Assembly (NCBI RefSeq): GCF_023634025.1 | Contig: NZ_JALJCW010000001.1 | Span: 586,001-650,000, forward strand | Length of the DNA stretch: 64,000 nt | Direction of reading: 5' to 3' | From: Hanstruepera flava | GTDB lineage: Bacteria; Bacteroidota; Bacteroidia; Flavobacteriales; Flavobacteriaceae | Shown here: piece after piece, positions 19,711 to 29,132 of the stretch | Layout: each line of letters begins with the position of its first letter | Position numbering within the stretch: position 1 is the stretch's first letter | Position numbers and translations under genes: made by a program | The notes under the pieces: generated by a model | What the model was told of the DNA's origin: nothing | Databases searched by the model: none | The model's input: the letters and a program-made list of their open reading frames with translations, nothing else

Positions 19711-20256
19711 ATGAAAAAATTATCAATTATTACTGCACTGTCATTTGCATTTACGATGCTACTATCTTTAAATGTTTCAGGACAAGAGTTTGCACCAATG
19801 GATAAAAGTCCGATGGACGCTGCATCTTTCCCTTCTAGCTACAAGGAATCCAACAAGCAAATCAAGATTGTTTATAGTAGACCTCAACTTAAAGGTCGTG
19901 AGGTTAGCAAATTGGCACCCAACAAGGAGGTATGGCGTACAGGTGCTAATGAAGCTGCTGAATTAACCCTTTATGAAGATATGAAATTAGGGGATACTAG
20001 AATTCCAGCTGGGACTTATACATTTTATGTTATTCCTGGCAATGAAGAATGGACAGCCATAATAAGCAAAGATTTAAACGTTTGGGGAAGTTATTTTTAC
20101 AACCAAGCTAATGATGTAGCACGGTTGAATGTTCCAGTAAAAGAAGATGAAAATGTACTCGAAGCGTTTTCTATTGCTTTTGAGGAAGCAAAAAACGGTA
20201 TTGATATGCATTTAGGTTGGGGCAAAACCCGAATAACTGTTCCTTTTACAAAATAA
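19711..20256 (+). CDS. Secreted DUF2911 protein
   Basis: The 181 residues begin with a signal peptide (ITALSFAFTMLLSLNVSGQ). The mature part is a DUF2911 domain: KIVYSRPQLKGREVSKLAP, VWRTGANEAAELTLYEDM, RIPAGTYTFYVIPGNEEW and HLGWGKTRITVP. The family has no assigned function. The gene stands alone between a perfect palindrome and a strong terminator, so it may be separately regulated. Confidence 0.88.
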   Translation: MKKLSIITALSFAFTMLLSLNVSGQEFAPMDKSPMDAASFPSSYKESNKQIKIVYSRPQLKGREVSKLAPNKEVWRTGANEAAELTLYEDMKLGDTRIPAGTYTFYVIPGNEEWTAIISKDLNVWGSYFYNQANDVARLNVPVKEDENVLEAFSIAFEEAKNGIDMHLGWGKTRITVPFTK

Positions 20257-20283
20257 TCTACCTGGATTAATTTCCTGCAAGAT

Positions 20284-20313
20284 AAAAACGCCTTGATTTT
20301 TCAAGGCGTTTTT
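20284..20313. terminator. Bidirectional terminator between the DUF2911 gene and queE
   Basis: AAAAACGCCTTGA (20284-20296) pairs perfectly with 20301-20313 around TTTT, with T-runs for the plus strand and A-runs for the minus strand. The two genes are convergent. Confidence 0.9.
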
Positions 20314-20946
20314 TTATGGTATATTCAAATACTTATGGGTTTGTAAACTTACTTTCCATTTAGGATTTCCCATAACATAATCAACAATCAAAGGAATAAC
20401 TTTATCACGCTTACTCCATTCTGGCTGTAAGTACAAAATACAGTTAGCATTAACTTTACTCGCTTGTTCTTCAGCAAACCTAAAATCATCTTTATTATAA
20501 ATAATACATTTTAGTTCATTGGCCTTGGTATAAATCTCTTCCTTTGGTAATTTCATTTTTTTGGGTGACAAACAAATCCAATCCCAAACGCCTGATAATT
20601 TATAAGCTCCTGAAGTTTCAATATGGGTCTGAACCCCTTTAGCTTTTAATTGGGTAGTTAACTCTGTCATATCCCAAGTTAAAGGCTCACCACCAGTAAC
20701 CACAATGGTATCACTATATTTTACGGCATTTTCAACAATTTTATTGGTTTCGGTAGGCGGATGCAATTCTGCCAGCCAACTTTCTTTAACATCGCACCAA
20801 TGGCAGCCAACATCACAGCCACCAATTCTTACAAAATAGGCCGCAGTCCCTTTATGATAGCCTTCACCTTGAATGGTATAAAATTCCTCCATTAAAGGCA
20901 ACAACAATCCCTTGTCAATCAACTCTTGTCTCTCACTTCTTGTCAT
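20314..20946 (-). CDS. queE: 7-carboxy-7-deazaguanine synthase QueE
   Basis: This radical SAM enzyme rearranges 6-carboxytetrahydropterin to 7-carboxy-7-deazaguanine on the way to queuosine. Starting at the ATG 20944-20946 gives 210 residues (MTRSERQELIDKG); the longer frame adds 20 residues and overlaps a TAnnTTTG box. Motifs: LPLMEEFYTIQGEG, and the [4Fe-4S] cluster cysteines 44, 48 and 51 in GGCDVGCHWCDVKESW (Cx3Cx2C as in this group), then VVTGGEPLTW. No other queuosine gene is next to it. folE, whose product also feeds this pathway, is elsewhere in the window. Confidence 0.92.
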   Translation of the reverse strand: MTRSERQELIDKGLLLPLMEEFYTIQGEGYHKGTAAYFVRIGGCDVGCHWCDVKESWLAELHPPTETNKIVENAVKYSDTIVVTGGEPLTWDMTELTTQLKAKGVQTHIETSGAYKLSGVWDWICLSPKKMKLPKEEIYTKANELKCIIYNKDDFRFAEEQASKVNANCILYLQPEWSKRDKVIPLIVDYVMGNPKWKVSLQTHKYLNIP

Positions 20947-20952
20947 AGCTTG

Positions 20953-20960
20953 CAAAGATA
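20953..20960 (-). promoter_or_regulatory. -7 element almost touching the queE start codon
   Basis: TATCTTTG on the minus strand matches TAnnTTTG and lies only 6 nt before the ATG. Transcription would begin at or next to the start codon, giving a leaderless mRNA. Confidence 0.5.
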
Positions 20961-21049
20961 ACCCACTGATTTTAGTTTCCTGTAAAATTGTTGAAAAGAT
21001 TTTCAAAGGTATTGCACCAAGATTAGTATTTTTATGAAAATTTTAAATA

Positions 21050-22588
21050 ATGAGCAGACAGGATGAATTCTTTAAACATATAACTGAAGGCAATACTAAT
21101 AAAGGAGAATATATAACATTGGGATCTGCCATGTTGGATGGCAAAACCGTTAAAAATGCCTATGTGAATGTTCCTTTAAAAACCATGAACCGTCATGGCT
21201 TGATAGCTGGAGCCACCGGAACAGGAAAAACAAAAACGCTTCAAGTATTAGCTGAAAATTTAAGTGAAAAAGGTGTGCCTGTATTGCTAATGGACATTAA
21301 AGGCGATTTAAGCGGGTTGGCGCAACCAAGTCCTGGACATCCTAAAATAGATGAACGACACGCGGCCATCGGGTTGCCTTTTGAACCTAAAGCATTTCCA
21401 GTTGAAGTTCTTACATTATCTGAACAGGATGGTGTTAGATTACGAGCGACTATCAGTGAATTTGGACCTGTATTAATTTCCAGAATTTTAGATGTTACCG
21501 AAACACAAGCCGGAATAATATCGGTAATTTTTAAATACTGTGATGATAACAAATTACCACTACTCGACTTAAAAGATTTCAAAAAAATATTACAATACGC
21601 AACTGGCGAAGGAAAAGAAGAATTTCAAGAAGCCTATGGTAGAATATCAACTGCTTCTACAGGTGCTATTTTGCGTAAAATAATTGAGATTGAGCAACAA
21701 GGTGGTGAGCTGTTCTTTGGTGAAAAATCCTTTGAAGTAGATGATCTTTTGCGAATAGACGAAAATGGACGTGGTTATATAAATATCATTAGATTGACTG
21801 ACATTCAAGACAAGCCTAAACTATTCTCAACATTTATGTTAAGCCTATTGGCTGAAATTTATTCAACTTTTCCAGAGCAAGGTGATACTGGACGACCAGA
21901 ACTCATTATGTTTATAGATGAAGCTCATTTAATTTTTAATGAAGCCTCAAAAGCTTTACTCAATCAAATTGAAAGTATTGTCAAACTAATTCGCAGTAAA
22001 GGTGTTGGCCTTTATTTTGTTACACAAAACCCTACAGATGTTCCTGAAGCCGTTTTGAGTCAACTGGGACTTAAAGTCCAACATGCTCTTCGTGCTTTCA
22101 CTGCAAAAGACCGTAAAGCCATAAAACTTACGGCTCAAAATTATCCTGATACAGAATATTATGACACTGCAGACGTTTTAACTTCTTTAGGAACAGGAGA
22201 AGCCTTGGTGTCTGCATTAAATGAAAAAGGACGACCAACACCATTGGCCGCAACTATGATGCGGGCACCTATGAGTCGCATGGACATTTTAACCGATTCT
22301 GAATTAAAAAATTTATTATCAGAATCAAACCTAGTTAAAAAATATAACGAGGAAATAGATCGTGAAAGTGCTTACGAAATGCTTAATGAAAAAATTGAGC
22401 AAGCTGAAGCCGAAGAAGCAAAAGAAAAAGCTAGACAAGAAAAAGAAGCCCTAAAAAAGGCCGAATCAAAAAGAAAATCTGGAACTACTAGAAAAAGTAC
22501 CAGAATGAATCCTATTGTTAAAGTATTGACAAGTGCCACATTTATAAGAAGCGTTTTTGGTATTCTAACAAAAGTTATGAAAAAATAA
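21050..22588 (+). CDS. HerA-like (DUF853) P-loop ATPase
   Basis: The 512 residues form a hexameric-type ATPase of the HerA/FtsK superfamily, DUF853 group. Walker A is GATGTGKT at 54-61, followed by VLLMDIKGDLSGLAQ. The Walker B strand with acidic residues is LIMFIDEAHLIF near 283, and a downstream sensor-like VGLYFVTQNPTDVPE is present. The C-terminus has a charged coiled segment rich in Glu, Lys and Ala (about 440-490) and a short hydrophobic end. Members are predicted DNA translocases or helicases, but the role of DUF853 proteins is unsettled. It lacks the nuclease NurA next door, so it is not the classical HerA-NurA pair. Confidence 0.85.
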   Translation: MSRQDEFFKHITEGNTNKGEYITLGSAMLDGKTVKNAYVNVPLKTMNRHGLIAGATGTGKTKTLQVLAENLSEKGVPVLLMDIKGDLSGLAQPSPGHPKIDERHAAIGLPFEPKAFPVEVLTLSEQDGVRLRATISEFGPVLISRILDVTETQAGIISVIFKYCDDNKLPLLDLKDFKKILQYATGEGKEEFQEAYGRISTASTGAILRKIIEIEQQGGELFFGEKSFEVDDLLRIDENGRGYINIIRLTDIQDKPKLFSTFMLSLLAEIYSTFPEQGDTGRPELIMFIDEAHLIFNEASKALLNQIESIVKLIRSKGVGLYFVTQNPTDVPEAVLSQLGLKVQHALRAFTAKDRKAIKLTAQNYPDTEYYDTADVLTSLGTGEALVSALNEKGRPTPLAATMMRAPMSRMDILTDSELKNLLSESNLVKKYNEEIDRESAYEMLNEKIEQAEAEEAKEKARQEKEALKKAESKRKSGTTRKSTRMNPIVKVLTSATFIRSVFGILTKVMKK

Positions 22589-22614
22589 ATCTGAATCTAA
22601 ATTGAAATAATAAC

Positions 22615-23166
22615 ATGAATAAAAGTTTTTTACCCATAATTTTAATCGTATTGGTTATTGTTGGTTGCACTAAACAACAAGACCCCTTTTTAATTAGCAA
22701 AAAAAGTATAGGCCTGCTTACTGACTCTACCCAAGTAAAAGAACTAAAAACTATTTATAAAAATGACTCTTTGGTTTTTGCAAAGGACACTAACAAATTT
22801 ATTGATGACGGTCGAGACATAGAGGTTTTTGATACTTCTGGCAAATCTCTTTTGATATTAACTCCAAACAAAGTTTCTGACTCAACAGCAACTATAGAAA
22901 CTATAAAAATTATCGATTCACGTTACAAAACAGCAAAAGGTTTATCAGTATCTAGTACGTTTGGAGATATTGAAAAAAACTATAAAATATCAAGTATCCA
23001 AAACACTCTAAAAAATGTAGTTGTGTTTGTAAATGAAATTGATGCTTTTATCACCATAGATAAAAAAGAACTCCCTGCAGAATTACAATTTAATATGTCT
23101 GCACAGATAGAGGCTATTCAAATACCTGATAAAGCCAAAATAAAATACTTTATGATTGGATGGTAA
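22615..23166 (+). CDS. Hypothetical lipoprotein
   Basis: I do not recognise a family. The 183 residues start with a lipoprotein signal (FLPIILIVLVIVGC, Cys at about 18). The mature part has alternating charged and beta-branched residues with repeated DS/DT turns, and a tyrosine- and lysine-rich middle (RYKTAKGLSVSSTFGDIEKN). It lies 26 bp after the HerA-like gene and 20 bp before the YitT gene, all in the same direction, suggesting one transcript. Confidence 0.65.
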   Translation: MNKSFLPIILIVLVIVGCTKQQDPFLISKKSIGLLTDSTQVKELKTIYKNDSLVFAKDTNKFIDDGRDIEVFDTSGKSLLILTPNKVSDSTATIETIKIIDSRYKTAKGLSVSSTFGDIEKNYKISSIQNTLKNVVVFVNEIDAFITIDKKELPAELQFNMSAQIEAIQIPDKAKIKYFMIGW

Positions 23167-23186
23167 TATAAATCTATAAAAGCCTT

Positions 23187-24161
23187 ATGAAATCTTCTAT
23201 AATTTCAAGATTATTGGGATTTGTAGCCAAGAAAAAACTTGAGACTTCAAATCCCTCAAGTCATGTTTCTAAAAAACAAGTTGTAATACTTAAAAGAAAT
23301 TTAAGAGTTGAACTAGAACACGCCATCAAAGAATCTGTTTTTATTATAATTGGGGTGTTTTCTGCTGGCTTTGGATTAAAAGGATTTCTATTACCCAATC
23401 GCTTTATCGATGGTGGTGCCACAGGCATATCGTTGCTTCTTGAAATAGTAACTGAAATTCCATTGAGCTATTTTCTAATTTTGGTCAATATTCCATTTAT
23501 AATTTTAGGAGCCAAAATGCTCAACATAAGGTTTGCCGTAAAAAGCATAGTTGCTATTATGCTTTTGGCTTTTGTAGTACATTATATTGATTATCCTACT
23601 GTAACTGACGATAAATTACTAATAGCTGTTTTTGGTGGGTTTTTCCTAGGACTTGGAATAGGTATGGCCATGAGAGGCGGCAGTGTTATTGATGGAACAG
23701 AAGTTTTAGCTATTTTTTTAAGCAGAAAACTCTCGCTAACAATTGGTGACGTTTTACTATTAATTAATCTTATAATCTTTTCATTTGGCATTTATATTCT
23801 ATCTATTGAAACAGGTCTTTATGCTATGTTGACTTATTTAGCTGCAGCCAGAACAGTAGATTTTGTTGTAGATGGAGTAGAAGAATATGTAGGTGTAACT
23901 ATTATTTCAGCTCATCATGAGGAAATTAAAATTATGCTTATTGATAAATTAAGACGTGCATGTACTATTTATGAAGGGAAAGGCGGTTATGGGAAAAATG
24001 GAGTAAGTACTAAACGTGATATAATTTATACTGTTACAACACGTTTAGAATTAGCTAAATTAGAAACTGAAATTGATAAGATTGACAGTGAAGCTTTTAT
24101 TATTAAAGGCATTGTAAAAGACATAAAGGGCGGCATGATTAAAAAACGCCCTCTTAAATAA
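23187..24161 (+). CDS. YitT family membrane protein
   Basis: The 324 residues match the YitT (DUF161/DUF2179) family. A positively charged N-terminal extension of about 50 residues precedes five or six membrane helices starting at IIIGVFSAGFGLKGFLLP, with the family signature FIDGGATGISLL. A C-terminal soluble DUF2179 domain is about 240-324 (VTIISAHHEEIKIMLIDKL, then GGYGKNGVSTKRDIIYTV). The transported substrate is not known. The cupin gene starts 1 bp after its stop. Confidence 0.88.
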   Translation: MKSSIISRLLGFVAKKKLETSNPSSHVSKKQVVILKRNLRVELEHAIKESVFIIIGVFSAGFGLKGFLLPNRFIDGGATGISLLLEIVTEIPLSYFLILVNIPFIILGAKMLNIRFAVKSIVAIMLLAFVVHYIDYPTVTDDKLLIAVFGGFFLGLGIGMAMRGGSVIDGTEVLAIFLSRKLSLTIGDVLLLINLIIFSFGIYILSIETGLYAMLTYLAAARTVDFVVDGVEEYVGVTIISAHHEEIKIMLIDKLRRACTIYEGKGGYGKNGVSTKRDIIYTVTTRLELAKLETEIDKIDSEAFIIKGIVKDIKGGMIKKRPLK

Positions 24162-24162
24162 T

Positions 24163-24528
24163 ATGAAAAAATACAAAATTCAAACCACGCCCTTTGTAGT
24201 TCCAACCACAGATGGCAAAACCATAAAAGAACATTTTGGATTGGCAACAGATGGCAACAAAGAAATCAGTATAGCACACATGATTGCTCCACCTGGTTGG
24301 AGCGAGCCTTTCCAAACTCCAGAATTTGATGAGTTCACCTTTATTATTAAAGGGAAGAAACAATTTGTCATTGAGAACGAAACGGTTGTTTTAGAAGCTG
24401 GCCAATCTATAAAAGTCTACAAAAACACCAAAATCCAATACTCCAATCCTTTTACAGAGCCGTGTGAATACCTTGCTATTTGCACACCAGCCTTTTCAAT
24501 GGATTTAGTTAACAGAGAAAGCGAATGA
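24163..24528 (+). CDS. Cupin domain protein
   Basis: The 121-residue protein is a single cupin barrel. The first motif region is GWSEPFQTPEFDEFTFIIKG and the second is EAGQSIKVYKNTKIQYSNP. The usual metal-binding histidines of motif 1 are not obvious (Pro, Asp and Glu stand there), so metal dependence is uncertain. Substrate unknown. It is tightly packed: 1 bp after the YitT gene and overlapping the hydrolase gene by 4 bp. Confidence 0.82.
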   Translation: MKKYKIQTTPFVVPTTDGKTIKEHFGLATDGNKEISIAHMIAPPGWSEPFQTPEFDEFTFIIKGKKQFVIENETVVLEAGQSIKVYKNTKIQYSNPFTEPCEYLAICTPAFSMDLVNRESE

Positions 24529-25349
24529 AGATTATAACTAAACTCATTGGTTTTTTTGTCAATGTTATATCTTTTTTATCAAAACGTATTGCTGGTAAAA
24601 TAGCGTTGTACTTATTCACAACTCCAAGACGCGGTCGAATAAACGAAAAACAATCTGATTTTTTAGGAACCGCTTTTCGTGAGGAGATTGATTATAAAGA
24701 CACCAGCATCATGACGTATCGTTGGTTGGGCAATAGAAAGACCATATTATTGGTCCATGGTTGGGAAAGCAATTCCGCACGTTGGCAACCACTTATTGAA
24801 CAATTAAAAAAACATCACTACTCGATTATAGCTTTAGATGCTCCTGCCCATGGAAGAAGTGGCAGTAAACGCTTTACAGCCATTCAATATGCCGAATTTA
24901 TTCATGTTGTTAGCAAAAAGTTTAATCCAGATATTATTATTGGACATTCTGCAGGAGGCATGGCCTCTGCTTTTTATCAAAGTGAGTATAGCACCCACAA
25001 GAAAGAAGACCTTATATTACTTGGAACACCTTCAGAATTTACTGATGTACTCAAACGTTATTTTAAAATGATGGGTTACAACAATCGGGTAATTGATGGT
25101 GTTTATAAATTAGTAAAAGAACGATTTAATGCAGAACCCAGCGATTTCTCTACAGCCAAAATGTTAAAAAGCATAACCTCTAAAGGACTTATAATACATG
25201 ACGAAAGCGACAAAATTATTCCTTATGCTGATGCTCTAATAATAAACCAAAACTATAAGCATAGTAACCTTATTACCACCAATGGCTTTGGACACTCGTT
25301 AAACAATGACCATGTTTATAAATACATTCATGAGTTTATAGCAAGCTAA
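24525..25349 (+). CDS. Alpha/beta hydrolase
   Basis: The 274 residues have an alpha/beta hydrolase core: the oxyanion-side [10 protein letters not shown] near residue 70, the nucleophile elbow GHSAGGMAS near 145, an acidic residue in [10 protein letters not shown] near 225, and the catalytic His in GFGHSLNND near 253. A hydrophobic N-terminus (about 5-20) may anchor it in the membrane. Specificity cannot be read from sequence. The ATG overlaps the cupin stop (ATGA). Confidence 0.87.
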   Translation: MKIITKLIGFFVNVISFLSKRIAGKIALYLFTTPRRGRINEKQSDFLGTAFREEIDYKDTSIMTYRWLGNRKTILLVHGWESNSARWQPLIEQLKKHHYSIIALDAPAHGRSGSKRFTAIQYAEFIHVVSKKFNPDIIIGHSAGGMASAFYQSEYSTHKKEDLILLGTPSEFTDVLKRYFKMMGYNNRVIDGVYKLVKERFNAEPSDFSTAKMLKSITSKGLIIHDESDKIIPYADALIINQNYKHSNLITTNGFGHSLNNDHVYKYIHEFIAS

Positions 25350-25354
25350 AATCT

Positions 25355-25362
25355 TATATTTG
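25355..25362 (+). promoter_or_regulatory. -7 element almost touching the rluF start codon
   Basis: TATATTTG matches TAnnTTTG exactly and ends 4 nt before the rluF ATG, in the 17-bp gap after the hydrolase gene. It suggests a separate, leaderless rluF transcript. No TTG is seen at -33. Confidence 0.5.
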
Positions 25363-25366
25363 CTAT

Positions 25367-26128
25367 ATGGAAGAAAAATTAACAAGGCTCAACAAATATT
25401 TAAGTGAAGTTGGTTATTGTTCGCGTCGTGAAGCTGATAAACTTATTGATGCTGGTCGTGTAACCATCAATGGTGAAGTTCCTGAAATGGGAACTAAAGT
25501 AAGCCCTAATGATATTGTAAGCGTTGATGGAAAAGAAATAAAAAACAATAAAAAAACATTTACCTACCTTGCATTCAACAAACCTGTTGGTATTGTTTGC
25601 ACAACAGATACACGTGTTGAAAAAGATAATATTATTGATTTTATTAACTACCCAAAACGTATATTTCCAATTGGCAGATTAGATAAACCAAGCGAAGGAT
25701 TAATTTTTCTGACTGATGATGGCGATATAGTAAACAAGATATTACGAGCCAGCAACAATCATGAAAAGGAATATATTGTTACAGTTGACAAACCCATTTC
25801 CCAAACATTTATTCAGCGCATGTCTAATGGCATTCCCATATTAGATACCGTTACAAAAAAATGCCGTGTTGAAAAATTAGACTCTCATACCTTCAAAATT
25901 ATACTTACTCAAGGCTTAAATCGTCAAATCCGTAGAATGTGTGAATATCTAGATTACGAAGTTCAAACATTAAAGCGCGTACGGATTATGAATATCACAT
26001 TAGATATTCCTGTTGGAAAGTATAGAGAGTTTACCGACAATGAATTAATGGAACTCAACACATTACTTGAAGATTCTAAGAAAACATATTCTGAAAGATC
26101 TTCGCGAAGAAGACATCGAAAATTTTGA
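25367..26128 (+). CDS. rluF: 23S rRNA pseudouridine synthase, RluF type
   Basis: It isomerises uridine to pseudouridine in 23S rRNA (position 2604 in the E. coli enzyme). The 253 residues show an N-terminal S4 RNA-binding domain ([20 protein letters not shown]) and a catalytic domain. The catalytic Asp is in [18 protein letters not shown] near 107. [20 protein letters not shown] and [18 protein letters not shown] are the segments that separate RluF from RluB and RluE. The C-terminus is basic (SSRRRHRKF). The LytTR gene starts on the last base of its stop codon. Confidence 0.93.
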   Translation: MEEKLTRLNKYLSEVGYCSRREADKLIDAGRVTINGEVPEMGTKVSPNDIVSVDGKEIKNNKKTFTYLAFNKPVGIVCTTDTRVEKDNIIDFINYPKRIFPIGRLDKPSEGLIFLTDDGDIVNKILRASNNHEKEYIVTVDKPISQTFIQRMSNGIPILDTVTKKCRVEKLDSHTFKIILTQGLNRQIRRMCEYLDYEVQTLKRVRIMNITLDIPVGKYREFTDNELMELNTLLEDSKKTYSERSSRRRHRKF

Positions 26129-27009
26129 TGATTAAAACGATTAACATATCCAATCCTAAACGGACTATCCTAATTGTATTGGGTGTGATAATCATTGGAA
26201 TTGTTTTTGAATCTTACCAACAGCTTTACTATATAAACCGCTATCAATTATCAGCCGATGCTACGTTTTTTGGCCTCTTAAAATTTCAAGCCTTGCGCTG
26301 GATAGTCTGGTTATTGCTATCGTTTTTTCTTATAGATTTCTCAAGAAAAATGGCACTAAAGAATCAAGTAACTACTAAAGACTTATTAAAGTATGCTTTG
26401 TTAATTATAGGGTTAGTGGTTTTGGGGATATTTAGTATTTCTATTTTACAATTATTATTTTCTGATACAACATTTTCTTTAAACGATTTGTTTTTAGAAT
26501 TTATCCCATTTTTTACATTTCAAAAAGCACCAATCTACACATTGGGCTACATAGCTATTGCTATAATATTATATTTTCATTTTAAAAATGAACAACTACA
26601 AGTAGAAGTACAGCGGTTAGAAGATTTAAAACAATCACATGCAAAAGCTTACAAGGACTTAAAATCTAAAATGGACGACAAAGCACAAATTCTCAATATT
26701 AAAATTGGAAATAGCCATAAAATAATTGCTGTTGACACCATTAATTGGATAGAATCTGATGACTACTGCGTCAAAGTACACACATCCAATGGTAGCTCCT
26801 ACTCCATGCGCAGTTCTTTAAAAGCACTAGAGCAGAAACTAAATGGGCAGTTTTTAAGAATTCACCGAAAAGCCATTGTTAATATGGATAAAGTAAAATC
26901 TTTAAACAATTCCAACCAACCCAACCTAATTATCCAAGACGAAACTTCTATATCAATTTCCAAAAGTAATCTTAAAAAAGTTAAGGATTACCTCAACGAA
27001 AAAAGTTAG
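26128..27009 (+). CDS. Membrane-anchored LytTR DNA-binding regulator
   Basis: I start it at the ATG 26128-26130, which overlaps the rluF TGA by one base, giving 293 residues. An upstream in-frame TTG at 26125 is less likely. About four membrane helices lie in residues 10-160 and a short coiled coil (VEVQRLEDLKQSHAKAYKDL) at about 170-190. A LytTR domain occupies about 195-293 (VDTINWIESDDYCVKVHTSN, then FLRIHRKAIVNMDKVKSL). It has no receiver domain, so sensing is presumably through the membrane part. No histidine kinase is adjacent. Confidence 0.88.
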   Translation: MIKTINISNPKRTILIVLGVIIIGIVFESYQQLYYINRYQLSADATFFGLLKFQALRWIVWLLLSFFLIDFSRKMALKNQVTTKDLLKYALLIIGLVVLGIFSISILQLLFSDTTFSLNDLFLEFIPFFTFQKAPIYTLGYIAIAIILYFHFKNEQLQVEVQRLEDLKQSHAKAYKDLKSKMDDKAQILNIKIGNSHKIIAVDTINWIESDDYCVKVHTSNGSSYSMRSSLKALEQKLNGQFLRIHRKAIVNMDKVKSLNNSNQPNLIIQDETSISISKSNLKKVKDYLNEKS

Positions 27010-27116
27010 TTTTTAGGAATTTCTTAACGCCTTTTACTGCATTTTTAATTCCATTCTCTGCAAAAACCAATTGTAGTGTTTTTGTTTTTAGTTATTTAGG
27101 CAAAAACAATAACATT

Positions 27117-27686
27117 ATGAAAAACTCTATTTTATTTTTAGCTCTAATTTTTTCAATTTCATCAATCTCTGCACAATATGAATACGCAGTATCTAACGAA
27201 CATCCTTATGGTTTGCCAAATCCAGAAGCTCCAAAACAAATTAAGGACTTTGAACCTATGATTGGTTTATGTAATTGCAAATCTACCGTGAGAAAACAAG
27301 ATGGCTCTTGGGCTGAACCAATTGATATGACATGGAGGTTCAAGTATATTATGAATGGCATGGCTATTCAGGACGAAACGCTAAAGTCTGACGGTATTCA
27401 TTCTGGAAGCATTAGACAATTTAATGCAGATAGCAGTAAGTGGTATGTATATTATTATACTGTAAGAAGCATTCCTAAATCACTAACTGCATGGGAGGGC
27501 AACAAAAAAGGCGACAAAATCATACTAACCAAAGAACAAGCGGCTCCTAATGGCATGGAAGGCTACTACCGATTGACTTTTTATGATATGTCCAATTCTG
27601 GTTACAAATGGATTGGCGAATGGGTTGATAAAGCAGGCACAATAGTTTACCCAACATGGAAAATAAGTTGTACGAGAAAAGATTGA
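27117..27686 (+). CDS. Secreted DUF1579-like protein
   Basis: The 189 residues have a signal peptide (ILFLALIFSISSISAQ). The mature domain contains FEPMIGLCNCKSTVRKQDGS, WRFKYIMNGMAIQDETL and YKWIGEWVDKAGTIVYPTWK, which together resemble DUF1579 or lipocalin-like proteins that begin with a 'size of effect' barrel. Function unknown. It follows the LytTR regulator after 107 bp and could be one of its targets, but that is only positional. Confidence 0.6.
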   Translation: MKNSILFLALIFSISSISAQYEYAVSNEHPYGLPNPEAPKQIKDFEPMIGLCNCKSTVRKQDGSWAEPIDMTWRFKYIMNGMAIQDETLKSDGIHSGSIRQFNADSSKWYVYYYTVRSIPKSLTAWEGNKKGDKIILTKEQAAPNGMEGYYRLTFYDMSNSGYKWIGEWVDKAGTIVYPTWKISCTRKD

Positions 27687-27763
27687 AGTTTTTAAAAAGT
27701 ATAATTGATGTATCGGGAAATAATAATTATTTTGGTAGATATAATTAACCACATCGTTTCATT

Positions 27764-28186
27764 ATGTCTACCATAACACCGTTTCATATTGCCATCCCTG
27801 TTCATAATTTGGAAACCTGCAGAGCGTTTTATCGTGATATATTAAATTGTGAGGAAGGTAGAAGCAGTGACCAATGGGTCGATTTTAATTTATTTGGACA
27901 TCAATTGGTTATACATTACAAACCAAAAACGAAAGATGAACTTCATACTAATACTGTTGATGGCAAACATGTACCTGTGCCACATTATGGTGTGATACTT
28001 AAATGGGAGGTTTTTAAGGAATTTGCAGAAAGCTTAAAAAGCAAAGGCATTAAATTTATAATAGAACCCTATATTAGGTTTGAAGGCTTACCAGGTGAGC
28101 AAGCCACAATGTTTTTTAAGGATCCTGCTGGAAATGCTTTAGAGTTCAAAGCATTTAAGGATATGAATAATTTGTTTGCTAAATAA
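27764..28186 (+). CDS. VOC family (glyoxalase/dioxygenase fold) protein
   Basis: The 140-residue protein is a VOC fold of two beta-alpha-beta modules: [20 protein letters not shown] at the start and [18 protein letters not shown] at the end. His near residue 7, a His in the middle (VIHYK) and Glu near 131 are candidate metal ligands. Members range from dioxygenases to resistance proteins, so no reaction is claimed. It is convergent with folD, with only 2 bp between the stops. Confidence 0.83.
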   Translation: MSTITPFHIAIPVHNLETCRAFYRDILNCEEGRSSDQWVDFNLFGHQLVIHYKPKTKDELHTNTVDGKHVPVPHYGVILKWEVFKEFAESLKSKGIKFIIEPYIRFEGLPGEQATMFFKDPAGNALEFKAFKDMNNLFAK

Positions 28187-28188
28187 AA

Positions 28189-29070
28189 CTAATCACGATT
28201 ATGCAATTCCCTGGCAATTAATGTGTTTTTTAACAACATAGCAATTGTCATTGGCCCAACACCTCCAGGAACTGGTGTAATAAAACTTGCTTTTTTCGAT
28301 ACGTTTTCAAAATCAACATCTCCGGTTATAACATAACCTTTTGATGACGATTCATCTGGAACTCTTGTAATTCCAACATCAATTATTACCACATCATCCT
28401 TAACCATTTCTGCTTTTAGAAAGTTTGGAACTCCTAATGCAGAAATAATAATATCGGCCTGTGTAGTTATTTGAGAAATATTTTTGGTATGGCTATGGGT
28501 AAGTGTAACTGTTGAATTACCAGGAAATCCTTTTCTTCCCATTAATATGCTCATAGGGCGACCAACTATATGCGAACGACCAATAATAACTGTATGTTTT
28601 CCATCAGTTTCTACTCCATAACGTTCTAATAATTCTAAAATCCCAAAAGGTGTTGCAGGAATAAACGTTGACATATCTAATGCCATTTTCCCAAAATTTT
28701 CAGGATGAAACCCGTCAACATCTTTTTTTGGATCTACAGCCATTAATACTTTTTGCTCATCAATTTGTTTAGGCAATGGCAACTGTACAATAAATCCGTC
28801 TATTTCTGGATCTTGATTGAGCTCTTCAATTTTATCCAAGAGTTCAATCTCGCTTGTTGTATTGGACATTTTAACCAATGTAGATTCAAAACCGACACGT
28901 TCGCAAGCCCTTACCTTACTCCCAACATAGGTTAAACTTGCACCATCATTACCAACTATAACGGCAGCTAAATGTGGAACCTTTTCCCCTTTAGCTTTCA
29001 TTTTTTTTACCTCTTCAGCAATTTCGTTTTTTATGTCGTTACTTGTTTTTTTGCCGTCTAGTATAGTCAT
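28189..29070 (-). CDS. folD: Bifunctional methylene-THF dehydrogenase / cyclohydrolase
   Basis: FolD interconverts 5,10-methylene-, methenyl- and 10-formyl-tetrahydrofolate in one-carbon metabolism. The 293 residues carry TYVGSKVRACERVGF (catalytic Tyr and Lys), GFIVQLPLPKQID, DVDGFHPENFGKM, the cofactor motif VIGRSHIVGRPMS near 164, and TPVPGGVGPMTIAMLL near the end. It is the second gene of a ffh-folD pair on the minus strand, separated by a hairpin terminator. Confidence 0.96.
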   Translation of the reverse strand: MTILDGKKTSNDIKNEIAEEVKKMKAKGEKVPHLAAVIVGNDGASLTYVGSKVRACERVGFESTLVKMSNTTSEIELLDKIEELNQDPEIDGFIVQLPLPKQIDEQKVLMAVDPKKDVDGFHPENFGKMALDMSTFIPATPFGILELLERYGVETDGKHTVIIGRSHIVGRPMSILMGRKGFPGNSTVTLTHSHTKNISQITTQADIIISALGVPNFLKAEMVKDDVVIIDVGITRVPDESSSKGYVITGDVDFENVSKKASFITPVPGGVGPMTIAMLLKNTLIARELHNRD

Positions 29071-29100
29071 GATATATTTTTGTTTTTAAATTAATATAAA

Positions 29101-29132
29101 ATGAAAAACATGAGTTACCTCATGTTTTTCAT
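29101..29132 (-). terminator. 14-bp hairpin overlapping the ffh stop codon
   Basis: ATGAAAAACATGAG (29101-29114) pairs perfectly with 29119-29132 around a 4-nt loop that contains part of the ffh stop codon. The stem uses the last four sense codons of ffh. The following minus-strand sequence is AT-rich without a long pure T-run. Confidence 0.65.

Noticed and set aside
20947..21006. Longer start for queE
   Set aside because: The added 20 residues run through a TAnnTTTG box and precede the conserved start; ATG at 20944-20946 is preferred.
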